NCBI RefSeq assembly: GCF_910591885.1
Contig: NC_063286.1
Location: forward strand, 2,728,001-2,792,000
Origin: Bombus terrestris
Lineage: Eukaryota > Arthropoda > Insecta > Hymenoptera > Apidae
Length of the DNA stretch: 64,000 nucleotides
Direction: 5' to 3'
Positions 13,387 to 25,645 of the stretch are shown one piece after another (within the stretch, counting starts at the first letter, position 1; each line of letters opens with the position of its first letter). Below the pieces are notes generated by a model that worked only from the letters and a program-made list of their open reading frames with translations, had not been told where the DNA came from and did not search any database. The translations under genes and the position numbers were made by a program.

Positions 13387-13902
13387 TACAGGGTGGTTTG
13401 GTAACTGGTGGTACAAGCGAAAAGGGGGTGATTCTACGCGAAAAAAGAAGTCGAAAATATAGAATAAAAATTTTTCGTTCGAGGCTTTGTTTTCGAGAAA
13501 ATCGACTTTGAATTTTAGCTCGGTACGCGTGCATTTTCTCGCGTCTCGTTGTAACGAATCTCGCTGTAGATCGTTGTCTCGATGGATATTATCGCAGTTT
13601 AAGTTTGTCCTTGCCGTAACGGAAAATGTCGCCCATTCTGCCGAACCTTCTAATTAAATTTCTACGAACACTTTCTAACGTATTCGATTATTTTAAAGTA
13701 CGAAAGGCTACAATAATCTTTTCTTTCAATTGCTCTCAACTTGCGATTTCTTCGGAATAGACAATTCAAGTGCACGCGTACCGAGCGAAAATTCAAAGTC
13801 GATTTTCTCGAAAACAAAGCCTCGAACGAAAAATGTTTACTCTATATTTTCGACTTCTTTTTTCGCGTAGAATCACCCCCTTTCCGCTTGTACCACCCTG
13901 TA
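13387..13902. mobile_element. Fold-back MITE with TA target-site duplication
   Basis: The element begins TACAGGGTGG and ends CCACCCTGTA. TA dinucleotides flank both ends (13385-13386 and 13903-13904), the target duplication of Tc1/mariner-type transposons. The arms are long: the left arm (13387-13533) and the right arm (13771-13902) are reverse complements over about 130 bp with only a few mismatches. The left arm has a 15-bp internal insertion that repeats GGTGG. The 237-bp centre has no coding capacity. It is therefore a non-autonomous, foldable element. High arm identity suggests it is fairly young. The family name is not known to me. Confidence 0.85.
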
Positions 13903-13904
13903 TA

Positions 13905-16095
13905 TCGTTAGTAAAAAGAAAAGAATATTTTACGCACAAGCAGTAACACATATTACATAAACCAAATCGTTGTCTGGGAATTTTAATGTTTGCAAGTTTC
14001 GAAGAAGATGCTCGAGACGATTTCTATGTTGCAACCCCCCGGTAAACTGCATTTACTTTCTTAAAAGTTGTTTCCCAATAATTTACGTTTCTAGTACTGA
14101 ATCTCCTAATGTCTCTTCATCGAAAAGGAAGAAAGAAATCCTTGTAGAGAAACAGTAGTCCGTGTTATAGGTATAAGTTAAATGGTTCCCTTCTAGTTTA
14201 CTGCATACTGTACAAAGACTGCATTCACGGCCCTCGCTCGAAGAAGCTGATCCCGCTTCTACAGGGTGTACGAATCAGCCGTTCGCGCTGCTGTATTTCA
14301 CGGTGGATTCCTTTTTATAGAAAACGCTGCGTTTTATGCGCGTCTGAAAACTTACGGAACTATTCGAGATAAAGAGAGATATTACCTCGTAGAAGTTACG
14401 TGGTACGTAGACACAGGCCAGCGAAGGATAGTCGAAGAGGGTGAAGTTGGTCCAAGTATAAAAGTGCGATTTCCAAGCCGAATATTCCAACAATTCCGAC
14501 GAGCTTTTTCACTCGGCTTTTCCTTCTCCGCTGTTTGCGTTAGCCGCGTAGCTCGATTCTACGACGTGGCCATATCCTCCCACGCTCTCGAGATCGAAAG
14601 ATGTTGAAAGAGAGATGCACGATCGCTAATAAAGACATTAATATTGACTGGCAAGTGTATCTCGATGTGCCGGAAGGGCAAACGCGATTCGACTTTGGGA
14701 TAACACTTGGGAATAGAATGGTCGGTCACGACAGGAATAACATTTAAGAATAAAAGATGAGACCACAATGAAACTGCCTATTGCTTATTCATAAGGCGCA
14801 GGAACGAGGTATTGGTGTAGTACCGGTTTTATACACACCGGAACGACGTACATAACGAATCGGATTCTTACGTTTGTGTTTCCGTTTCGCTGAAACTTTC
14901 CGCGAAAAAATAAACATCCGCAAAGTTTAAAACGTCTGCCGCTCCGACCATGTCCATATTTTAATCCAACGTTCCTTTGCGCGTTGTGTTTTTGCAATGA
15001 AAATTCCGCGCAGCCGTGAATTGGCCGGGGCAAAAGCTGGAAGAAATTGTAGCAACGAGTTTTCAAAATAAATCGCTCGATAAAAGTTGCATAAAGTTAT
15101 TTCATCGTAAAAATTTCAGAACGTGTTCTAAATTTAGCTGCACAATTCGAGCCACTTTTGTTAGCAGCGCCGCGCGTATTGTTGCCTGTTTATTTCATCT
15201 CGATCTCGTAAATCAAAAATCAAATAAAGTTCATTGTACGGGAAGAACCACGGCCAGAGTTACGATCGTTGGGAAAACGACGAGATTATGTCTTCCAAAT
15301 GTGCACGTCCATTCCAGGGAAAGCGAGATTTCCTCTTCTAAACGAAGGGCAGATGTCGATGGCGACTCCATTGGAAAAACAGGTTCCATGGGGACCTCTG
15401 GCAGCACGTCCATAATGGTTCCACCCCTAGAAGCTCCATGTTACCGTTACAAAAAGGGCGAATGCCGCGGCCGGAGAAACGAATGGTCGAATATCAGGTT
15501 ACTCTTGTACAGCGGCTCTGTAACAACCTCCCACATCCGTAACAATTCCCCTGATTACTTCCCCACTGGCTTACAATTTGCCAATTTACTCGAAAAGCCT
15601 ATAAAGTATCGTCGCACAGCTACCATCGCGCCCTACATTGGCGTTGTCTCGCCATATGCAGCCTACGAGATATCACATACATCTTTCTTCTCCCAGTTTT
15701 TCCTGCTACGTTTTGTTTCTGCCGCGGATCGCACCTATCGATGGCCCTTTTCCGTCACACAAGCCAATGAATCTATGTCGAGTTTAGGCAAGCGAGAGAT
15801 CTCTGTGCGAGACGATGTTCATGAATCGGAGGATCATGTTTTTTCTTTTTTTTTTTTTTTACAAGTACTTTACGATCAATTCTGGCATTGAGAATTTTGA
15901 GCAAGCTTCTCATGGCTAATTATTTAGTTTATTTCTAGCTGAGTCTAGTGTTTTGGTCTAACGGATAGCGTTTTCTTGGCCCGCGCATCTGCTCCGACGT
16001 ATCACGTAATTTAGTTAATTAGGGCTTTCGGTGTTTGTCGAGGTCTCGAGGTGGCGATGTATTGCTTCGTTGGTAACATAGCAGAGTTTTCGAAG
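13905..16095. other. Intronic stretch with a long but unsupported open frame
   Basis: A TACAGGGTGT motif at 14260-14269 matches the tip of the MITE at 13387. An open frame at 15016-15891 (291 codons, + strand) is the longest in the window. It has no recognisable domain and runs into a T-tract near its end, and I do not regard it as a gene. Nothing else is recognised. Confidence 0.5.
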
Positions 16096-17165
16096 TTGAA
16101 GTATTTCAATGTTGGAGAAGCACCGTGTAACTGGATTTTAGTTTATTATTTCTTAGTTTATTTAGTTGGATCTCTTTATTCAAAATAATGGAAGATCATT
16201 TTTCCTGCCACTTTCATTTTTCTATTTACTTACATCTTGTTCCCTTTTCTTATTATTGTCTTAAACCTTTGTTACAGTATTTTATGATTAATTATTTGCT
16301 TGGTATATGTGATAGAATTCTTTAACTAAGTGAGTTAAATGAGAAGGAAAATTCCAAATTTTTGCTTAAAAATATGACTTTATTCAATTGGGCATTCAAT
16401 TGGTTTTGCCATCTTTCAGTGTCATAATTTCATGTTCATAAAACTTCTGACTTTTGCCAGCAACAAACTCAATTGGAAGCGTGAAAGTATTTCAATGTTG
16501 GAGAAGGACCATATAACTAGATTTTAGTTTATTTTTCTATTCAAAATAATGGAAGATTACTTTTCCTGCCACTTTCATTTTTCTATTTACTTACATCTTG
16601 TTCCCTTTTCTTATTATTGTCTTAAGCCTTTGTTATAGTATTTTATGATTAACTATTTGCTTGGTATATGTGATAGAACTCTTTAACTAAGTGAGTTAAA
16701 TGAGAAGGAAAATTCCAAATTTTTGCTTAAAAATATGACTTTATTCAATTGGGCATTCAATTGGTTTTGCCATCTTTCAGTGTCATAATTTCATGTTCAT
16801 AAAACTTCTGATTTTTGCCAGCAACAAACTCAATTGGAAGCGTGGAAGTATTTCAATGTTGGAGAAGGTTCCATGTAACTGGATTTTAGTTTATTTTTCT
16901 ATTCAAAATAATGGAAGATTACTTTTCCTGCCACTTTCATTTTTCTATTTACTTACATCTTGTTCCCTTTTCTTATTATTGTCTTAAACCTTTGTTACAG
17001 TATTTTATGATTAACTATTTGCTTGGTATATGTGATAGAACTCCTTAACTAAGTGAGTTAAATGAGAAGGAAAATTCCAAATTTTTGCTTAAAAATATGG
17101 CTTTATTCAATTAGGTATTGTCTCATAAAACTTTTGATTTTTGCCAGCAAAAAACTGAATTGTTA
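16096..17165. repeat. Tandem repeat, about 361-bp period, three copies
   Basis: The motif GTATTTCAATGTTGGAGAAG recurs at 16101, 16487 and 16848, giving spacings of 386 and 361 bp. The first copy has about 25 extra bases near its start. The third copy is partial and diverges after about 17110. The units are AT-rich and share long blocks such as ACTTACATCTTGTTCCC and CTAAGTGAGTTAAATGAG. Copies are highly similar, so the duplication is recent. No coding potential is conserved between copies. Confidence 0.9.
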
Positions 17166-19296
17166 TACCCCATTGTATTATTTAATCAATTATCGGCCTA
17201 TATTTTTTAAATGCTTGTTATGCTGTATGTATTTTAGTCGAACTGCAATGATCTCTTATTCTTCATGTAAAATATCAAATTTCGATTAAATTGCTTTTCA
17301 AAGACTAATACCCAGTGACGTGATCGAATTTTCTACGTGGAACTGTATCTTCTTATTTGTCAAATCCTTCATCCTTACGTTCTATAATTTTTAAATTTTA
17401 GATCACATTAAGAACGTACCTCTAAAGCGATAGAAACATATTCGACGTTAATGCAAATAGTAATCTAAATTAAATTCTAAAAAGTGGATACCTTGAAAAG
17501 CTGCCTATTTCTAATTTCCAATTCGCTTTTCAATTCGATATCGATGTTTTACCTTTGTACGCGTTTCTCAAACGTCTATTTCATATACATATCACTGTTA
17601 ATGTCGTTCATATCGTTGATCTTTTCCACTTGTTTTAGACTGTGCAAGTATTATATCGTATTACTATGGTCGAAGGTATAAAAATGAAAGAAAGTATAAA
17701 ACAGTCAAAAAAGTCATCCATTGTTTTCACAATGCCAACGGCTAATTACAACAGATTCTGATTGAATATCGCTTCGAAATACTTTTCTTTGACAAATACA
17801 TGGCAAGCACGAAGTGCCTTTGGAAGGGTAGAGCGAGCGAACGAGACTGCAGCTACGTTTGTTTGTCATCTGCGTTATAACTTCGTTTGCCAGCCATTGA
17901 TTACAGGCCGGGTACACGGTGCCTTATCTTGCCCTTACACGCCTGGGGATCAGGATCCCCACGGTCTTTAAATGTCTCGTACATCCCCGAAATTAATATC
18001 TGTTGGTCCAATATCATCCGTCGTACGCGCGCCATTCTTGAAGCTTTGCCTGGGAATTACAGAATTGCTTTATTAAACGGAACGCTCTGAGCGATTTTAC
18101 CCATTATTTCCCTTGCCTAGTTTTTCCTACGTATTTTCCTCCCCCGGCAGCTTTCACGTGGGCCGACTTGCGCCCGATGGAATCGTTTCGCGGATGAGGG
18201 ATCATCGATGATCGTTAGGCCGTACATCCAACTGCTAACGATCTTTGCCCGTGGAAAAACCAGCCTACCGATCGTTCGTTCAACGAGATTAAGAGCAAGT
18301 GAAAAAAGCTCGTTAATCTTCGCCTTCTATGAATAGAAGCGAAGCAAGAGAAGAAAAGATATGGAAGAAAAATGGAACGTTTCAAAGGCATTGCTGTACC
18401 GGTCGTCGGAAGGATAAAGAGTAACGTTGGCCACGATCGACCAGCAACGGCACATTGAACCGCTTCCTTTTACCAACTAATTATACGAACGACGCGATTC
18501 TCGTCTCGGAATCGAGCAATCTGCCGTCTCGGCCGACCGGCACTCGGCTGAAAAACGTGCAAAACGAACGGTCTGCCGGCAAATTGCATCTAAAAGTCGA
18601 TCGGTGCGCAAGTAGGAATTTTCGATACTCGGATCGGTAATTTTTTGACGCGAATACGAGCCGCATACGCGGTATATCGTATGCTTAATAACGAAGCCCT
18701 GAGAAGATATTCGGCTCACGGATGATGCGACGATGATGATCCGCCATCTCACCGCAACTTGGGAGGTCCGCTCTTGATATCCCCCCTCTTGATCCCCTCG
18801 CTTGGCCTTCCACCCATTTCTTCTTCGTACACGCTTCACTCTTTCACTTCCCCCGGCCCTTCTACTCGCTCTTTCCCCTCCATCTCTACCTTTGTCTTCC
18901 CTCTGGCCACCTCTGTCCTTTTCCACCTTTCCTCTTTGGTTGCTCTGCCTCTACCTTCAAGAATCTTCCATCCCTACCCTCAAGTTCACGTTCACGTTCG
19001 CGTTCGCGTTCTCATCCTGTGTGCCCGTGGCTCGCTAATCCCTCTTCCTCTTTATCTTCCTCACCAGTTGCTCGATTCGCCCTCTGCGTCTTATCCTCGT
19101 CCTCTTCGTTTCGTCGTGTTCCACCGCGCGCCAGCTAAACGTCTATTCTCTCGGTCGTCTGCTCGGCATAGTCCAGACATACCCGTAGCAGCATCGACCA
19201 GCTTCGATCATATTTTTTGCATCGGCAATGGAAAAGAAAATAAGACACCGGGAACGTGCAGTCGTCGGCTATGGATGGCGTTTTCATCCTCTCGCG

Positions 19297-19318
19297 ACAC
19301 ACACACACACACACACAC
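19297..19318. repeat. (AC)11 microsatellite
   Basis: A perfect AC dinucleotide run of 22 bp. No function is inferred. Confidence 0.95.
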
Positions 19319-22300
19319 GATACTGAAGCTGAAGACGAAGCCGGTGCGCGACCGTTCCTCCAGCTCCAACATTTTCTTCCCACCGTTTCCTCAACGATAT
19401 GTATCTCTTTGACTCGTTTTCCAGAAGAAATTCATCTCATCTCGCGACGAGAAAAATTCGATAGCCTGCTGTTATTGAATTTATCATTCCCCTGCAAGCG
19501 GAATATTCTCGTCCCGGAGAAGCTACACGAAGGATATTTATTTTAAACGTTTCTTCCTTTATCGTTATTATTATTACGATAAATTCCAACTGGCTGGAAG
19601 TTGCTGCAAAGGCGAACATACTTCAACTTCGTCTGGATAATTATAGCCGATCGAAGGTCCCCCTGTAATCACGTTTTTCTGCTTACGAGGACTTCCGAAT
19701 CCTAATTTGGTGTGCGTTAAACGCATCGAACGAGACGGGCGCGGACAAGTCCGCAGGAAGTCGCGATCTCGTAATTTGAACGAAACGAGCCTCGATTCCG
19801 AATCCGCTGGAATTAATAGCTACCCGTGTTCGTTGATGGATTCGCGAGAGCCGGGCCGAGGGGACTCGCGTCAGGCGAATCAAAGCCGAGGACTTGGGGT
19901 TGGGGGTGGGGGCCTGGTTCTGGTAAAAACAGGCAGAAAGGTATGTCGAAAGCTGGAAGGTGGAGAGGCCTTCTGCCAGGGGTAATCTGAGCGAAAGAGA
20001 GCGTGTCTCGGGTGGAAAGGAGGAGAAGCGGCGAACGTAGCGGCGGAGGGGGCCGAAGGGGGCAGAAATGGCGGGTCCGACGTAAACGCAACCGCTGCAT
20101 CGATAAACGTAACGTCGGTAATAACTGGCAATTTGCGAGAAGGACTTTTAGTTAGGCAGTACGCGTAAGTACTTGGGTATTCGAGGAGAGCCAGAGGTGT
20201 GCCAGGCAAAGGGGTAGGAAGAGGAGCGAGAGGAAGGAGAGAGAAGAACACGGGGTGGCGAACAGCGTGGCGGAATGGTGTGGGTCGCACTCTTCTCGAT
20301 GGGATGGGAGTAATTGCCATGAGAAGGGGCTGTTCGCTCGCGTCTTACCGGCATTTTGCGACAGTGTTGCTGATATAAAACTGGTCGTCCGAGACGTCGC
20401 GGAGGGTGCAGGCACGCAGCGGATCTGGCTTCGGAAAATGTTTTTCTTTATTAGCTTCCTTCGTCTCTGGCCGCTTAGCGTTCGTGTACGCCAAATTATT
20501 ATCCTGTTTACCGATATTTTTTGAACAACACGTGATTATGCGTACTACACGTTGATAGGTGTACAGGGACGAGCAAAAAGCAGCGCTCTATGAATAGAAA
20601 CCGTTTAGCCCGAGACCTGCCCCCTTGCGCGCAAATTTTTCCTCGCCCTGGCTGTATACTTTGCAACAACATCGTGAAAGTGATATACCCCCCTTCGCCC
20701 GCATCCAATCCAACGTAATGAAGTTTAAACGATAATAACGATCTGCCAGGACGAGAACCGACCGATCGATCGAGCGAGCGAGAAGGCAAAGGAAGAGAGA
20801 GAAGAAGGAGCAGAAAGAAAAAAGGGGGTGAAAAGAAAGAAAAAGAAAGGAAGGAAACAAAAACACCTTGTTTGCTCCGAAGATAACGTAGCTATACCGG
20901 CTATTATTCCAGTGAGCCCGAACGTGTTTAGAGACCCTACTGTCGGTGAGAAAAGGCTAAAGATATCTTCATAACGACTTAATGTATTGGGCGTGGGGCG
21001 GCCTAATGACTACCTGCGCGTCGACCTTTATGCGCTAGTAGCACGTGCATGTTACTATTATCAATCTATAAATATACCGATCGTCCTTGAGCGATCCTAC
21101 TATATCGCTCTCCCTGCGATTATCGTCGAAACTGTTGCCGCCGCGCAGCAAAATTGTAGATAAGTCGTAAACGCGCAACTACTTTTCAGATCGAGCGTCC
21201 GCCAAACTTACTCCGGCTTTTTCCTTTTTTCCTTCCGACATTTTTCTTGCTTTACGATCGCGCGCCGGCCAACTTCAGCGATGGCGAACTTTAACGAACG
21301 TAAACTTCTCTTAACTCGCTCGTACGGAATCACGTCGATGCATCGCCGTTGCGAAAGTTACTTGGTCGAATCGTTCGAAAAATACGGCGATACGGTAATT
21401 GTAACGATAAGCAAAATATAATACAAATAGGAAGGAACGCAGCGGCGTGATAAGGAACACGATGCTCGGGACGAAAAGGGGTAGTTTTATCATCGGCATC
21501 TCCTTGTGGCGCTTCCAACGAAGATAAATCCTCGACGTTCGCGTGTCGGCTTCCGAATCGATTCATCTTTCAGCAGATAAAAGCGTAATTTGTTCGGTTT
21601 TACAAATGACGCGCGACCGCGATGGCGATTGCCACGTGCATCTCTGCGTTTACTCTCGCGGCTTATCCTCCGTGCTACGGTACGAGCACCGCCTTTCACG
21701 CGTAATCTTAATGCATTAAGATACCGGCGATGTTATTGACGCTGCAACGGCAGCGCAAATTAAGCCGATCTTAGTTCTACGTTAATAAAATCGAACACGG
21801 TTATTAACGGACCGCGCATCGATAATCGGCGTCAGCTCGATGAAACGCGGACGTATCTCGTAACCCTTGGAGTGCTATGGGCGCGTATACGCGTCTGGCG
21901 AAAGCTATCGCTGTGGACTAAGGACGCGTATATTCGTTTTCTGCAAGTGCCCGGCATGGACTAAGGACGCGTGTATGGGTTTGTCAATTTTTCCCAACAC
22001 CTATGCAGAAGTAACACTATTACGTTTGCGTGAGATAAATATAAACGCATTGCTTAGTAACGGCGGCAAACAAATGCCAATAATGCCTCGTTGTAACAGT
22101 TGTCTACCTGTTTCGCGGACAGTCGCATCTAATTATCAAGAAGGAAATGTGTCGTTTGTGTGAAAAATAAGGATTATGTATGGATAATTGTTTTGAAATT
22201 TTGCACGCACAATTGAATTATCAACTTGTTTTATATTTGCCAAATTTAGTTTTCTAGTTTATTAGCCAAATTCCAGTTAACTGTAAATTTCAATGTCTAT

Positions 22301-24702
22301 AATAAATAATTAAAAATAACTAAAAGATAACGCTCTTGGATCGTTTAATCTCTTGCAAAGGAATTACTATAACTTATTACGATTTGCGCTTTGAATGGTC
22401 GATCAACAGAGTTCGGTCTAACGAAAAAGTATTCCGTCCACAGGACCGCATAGGCCGCGAGTATCCAGCAATCAAAGGGTTAACGCTACGATCGACGATC
22501 CGCCGACGCGGCGATAAACCTTAAACGTACCTTCGTGTCTAGTGTTTCGTTGGTTGATGGCGTTCGTTTTAAATGGAAATTTCATATTTTCTTACATGCC
22601 GGTGAATGTAAATATGTAAAAATATTTATGACATTCGTGAGCCGATAGGACGTCGTTAAAAAGAATTTTACAATGCATATTTAACTCTTTCGTCGAGAAA
22701 GTTTATAAAAATTCGACCGATATGAAAATTTCATTTCCATTAATTCGCTGCAATTTCTCCATAAATTATTTCTAAAAACGTTCCGCGTGTCCTTTTTTTT
22801 TTTTTTTGCTAAAAGGTAAAAAATAGAGAAAAAGGAATTTATACAGCCGACTATGACGTACTACGACGAATGACCGCGAAGAGAAACGTAGTGAGCCGTG
22901 TAACGACGTTCTGTCAATCGCGCGACCCGGACTAGTACGACTCGAAAAATGCAAATGTCCACGCGTGTTTTTCCACCGTGTCATCCGTGCACTTCGTTGC
23001 CGTTCCATTTTCTCGCGGACGCGCTGCAATTTATTTATCGCGTATTATATTTGCAGGAATAGTTGTCAGCCACGGGGCACCGGCGAAAAATATAGATTTT
23101 CATTCGACGCCATTCACGCCCATCTCCGATATCCGCCGATTTATATCTGTTTATTCTGCCTTTATCGACGATTGATCTGCGCTGTGTTTCTTCCGAGGTC
23201 GCCTTCGTTCGGCCACAGACCGCGCGATATTTCCAAACGAGTTTTCTCTCTGCTCGAACGCAACGTACACCAACGGTACGACACTTGACCGTCGATCGGG
23301 CCGGCTTCATGGACAGAACAATACTTCCGGTTGGTTTATACGACCCCCGCGGTGAGAGAGAGTATTTGCTTTTGCCGGTGCACCGGCAAATATCACCTCG
23401 CTCTCGTATTTCGCGATTCCATTTTATTTACGATAAAGTCGCTGCGGCGTCACCGACGCTGCTTGCTGGCAGTGGTGCGTCTGTATGCGCGCCTGTATTT
23501 TCCACGTGTAGATGTATGGGCCACGAGAGGGTAGCGCGCGGGGACGATGTCGCGGCGGTTGGTTTTCGACGGGGCGAGAGTTGAGTTTTTGCCGTAATAA
23601 AACGCGCCTATCTAATCAAGCCCGGGCGAAATTGATGGGCCAGCAACCATTATCGCCGTTATGGAACGCGCGCATCTATCAGCGGGCTGAAGTGGCGTTG
23701 CGCGCCAAAGATTTTCCTATTGTCACTGGCTTTTCCGGGGCTTTCTCTTCCACCAGCGCGATATTCGATTCTCCGTGCACCCGGTGCGCCGCGCACACCG
23801 CTCCATAAGTTTGATCGCGTTAAAATGCACTTCTCGTCCTCGTTTTTCCGCTCGTCGAATGGTTACGTGGTGCGTGCGCGTGCACTTCGCCGTCGACCAG
23901 GAATAACGAAGCTCGCGCGTCCAGCTTCTATCACGTTGCGATAAGTAGCAGCTCGTTTAGGCACGCTGGCTGCGTTTACGCCTTTGAAATACAGCCAGCA
24001 TCGAGCGACGTTTAGCCCGCCGCGAATATCCACGCGTTTTTTAAACCGCGGCTTTCGATCTAACGAGCTTTCCATTTCGAGGGAACCGAGCCGTTGCCTT
24101 TCGAACGAAGGGTTCGGATATGTTAACAATTGGACGCGTGCAGGAATTACGACAAATTAGTATGTTTCCCTTTCTTTTGAAATGCATAATGGCAGCTAAG
24201 ATGCCGAAGGCTTGGCGCGTCCGATCGACGCTGCGATACGACTCGCTTCGTTCGAATTTAGGCGCGAACCGGTCGTTGCCTCTCTCGTTCTCTTATAGGT
24301 ATCTTCCTTCCTTTTCCCTTTTTTCCTTTTCCCTTACCGCGATCGTTCTCTTCCGACCATGTGCCGTTGCTAACGACCACGAGGCTTCGCGCTAGCTGGA
24401 AGAGCGCGTTTTCCGAAAGTGCTGGCACGCGGTTGATTCTGACATCGTTAATCAGCGTGGCAACGATCCGCTGCGTTAAAATTCGACGTGTATCGGAAGA
24501 GAACCGAAGGCGGAATTTATTGGCGAAACCTGCACATAAAGGCCAATCTGGCTGGCAACATGGCGCGTTCGTGAAAAAGAGGGAATGGTGGGGCTCCTGG
24601 GGGAGGAGTGGCACGGTAGAAGAGCAAGAGGGGAGGGCGTGAGGGATGGAGGTGGGAGAGGGTAGGAGGTGAGGGATAGAATGAAAAAAGAGTCTCGTCG
24701 CG

Positions 24703-24714
24703 GGGGCCGGCCCC
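24703..24714. repeat. GC-rich perfect palindrome
   Basis: GGGGCCGGCCCC is a perfect 12-bp palindrome inside a longer, nearly palindromic GC block. It lies directly upstream of the AT-rich regulatory-looking stretch at 24775. Confidence 0.8.
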
Positions 24715-24774
24715 GCGGGGACTAATTTTTATTTTCCCTCTTTTCCTGTAAGTGCTCCGCGTCCACCTATTTCT

Positions 24775-24905
24775 CATAAATTTGAATTAATTTACATGCA
24801 TTTGAATTTAATGCACCGCCATACTTTATCAAAGCAATTAAGCTTTTAAGCGCGCATTTGCATTAATCCAATGTTTACAATTACGGGTACGGATCTGTTC
24901 TTGTC
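24775..24905. promoter_or_regulatory. Candidate cis-regulatory module A
   Basis: A dense group of homeodomain cores (GAATTAATTT, TTTAATGC, CAATTAAG, CATTAATCC, CAATTAC) lies within 130 bp. It is joined by a TCF/Pangolin-type site (ATCAAAG, reverse of CTTTGAT, 24828-24834), a forkhead-type TGTTTAC (24872-24878) and a PHO-type GCCAT. The stretch is AT-rich between very GC-rich flanks, as is common for conserved enhancers. Function is inferred from motif density only. Confidence 0.4.
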
Positions 24906-25359
24906 TCGGGCCGAAGCGGCGAAACGCTGCGAGCCTCCGGGCGGCGGCCACGGTGGACGCGACGAGGCGCGGCGGTTTGCCGGGGCCTCCTCTCCTCTCC
25001 TCTCGTCACGTTCTACGTGAGCGGAGAATAGATGCTAGAATTTTTTCGTGACGAGAGAAAAAGAGAGAGAGAGAGGCAGGGAAACGAGGAACACAGGGAG
25101 AAAAAGAAAGGAGACAAGGCATGATAGGGCGCGCGAGTGGGACAGGCAAGAGGGGAAAAGAAGCAGAAGAAAAATATTCCGCGATAGTGTAGTCGGCTCT
25201 CGCCGTTCCGACGTTGTTAAGTCGAGGCATCGGATTTACGATGTTTCCTGGGCAAAAATGCAAACGATCCGCCGATGTTTCGAGCCGCGCGACTCCGCGC
25301 TCCCGCTTCTTCCGAACGTCCATGCGGAAAAATAATAATTCGCGGCAGAATGCTCGCGC

Positions 25360-25645
25360 GATTAATTAGCGCCGCCGTAAATCACCGTCTCGTACACGGT
25401 TGACGGACAGGGAAAAGGGGCAGAGAGAAGTTTGTCCGTTAGAAATGGGCCGCGTCCACGGCAAAGGTTATCGCTAATTGACTGGAGCGTGAAAAAAACG
25501 CGAGGAGCTCTGTTGAATCGTAAATTACTTGGCGCGCGCGCATTCACCGAGCGAACGGTTACGAGCAGTTAATTGAATGGGCGCGTGTAACGTGTTAATG
25601 AAGTTATCAATCATCTGCCTGATCAATATTAATGATTTTCTAGAC
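25360..25645. promoter_or_regulatory. Candidate cis-regulatory module B with Exd/Hox site
   Basis: ATCAATCA at 25606-25613 is the reverse complement of TGATTGAT, which fits the Exd-Hox composite consensus TGATNNAT. Nearby are ATTAATTAG, GTTAATTGAA, GTTAATGAAG and ATTAATGATT. Ubx, Antp and Exd all use such sites, so Hox cross- or auto-regulation is plausible but unproven. Confidence 0.4.

Larger units (their letters stand above)
17166..24769. other. Intronic stretch, no gene recognised
   Basis: AT-rich to about 17700, then CpG-rich mixed sequence. It holds an (AC)11 microsatellite at 19297-19318, purine-rich sequence at 20750-20870, a homeodomain-site-bearing stretch at 21690-21830, a small direct repeat of GGACTAAGGACGCGT near 21915 and 21958, and a 16-T run near 22792. 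None of the open frames resembles a known protein. Confidence 0.55.

Noticed and set aside
15016..15891. Longest open frame, 291 codons, + strand
   Set aside because: No recognisable domain, mixed composition, runs into a T-tract (poly-Phe), no splice or promoter context that supports it. Chance frames of this size are expected in 64 kb of CpG-rich DNA.
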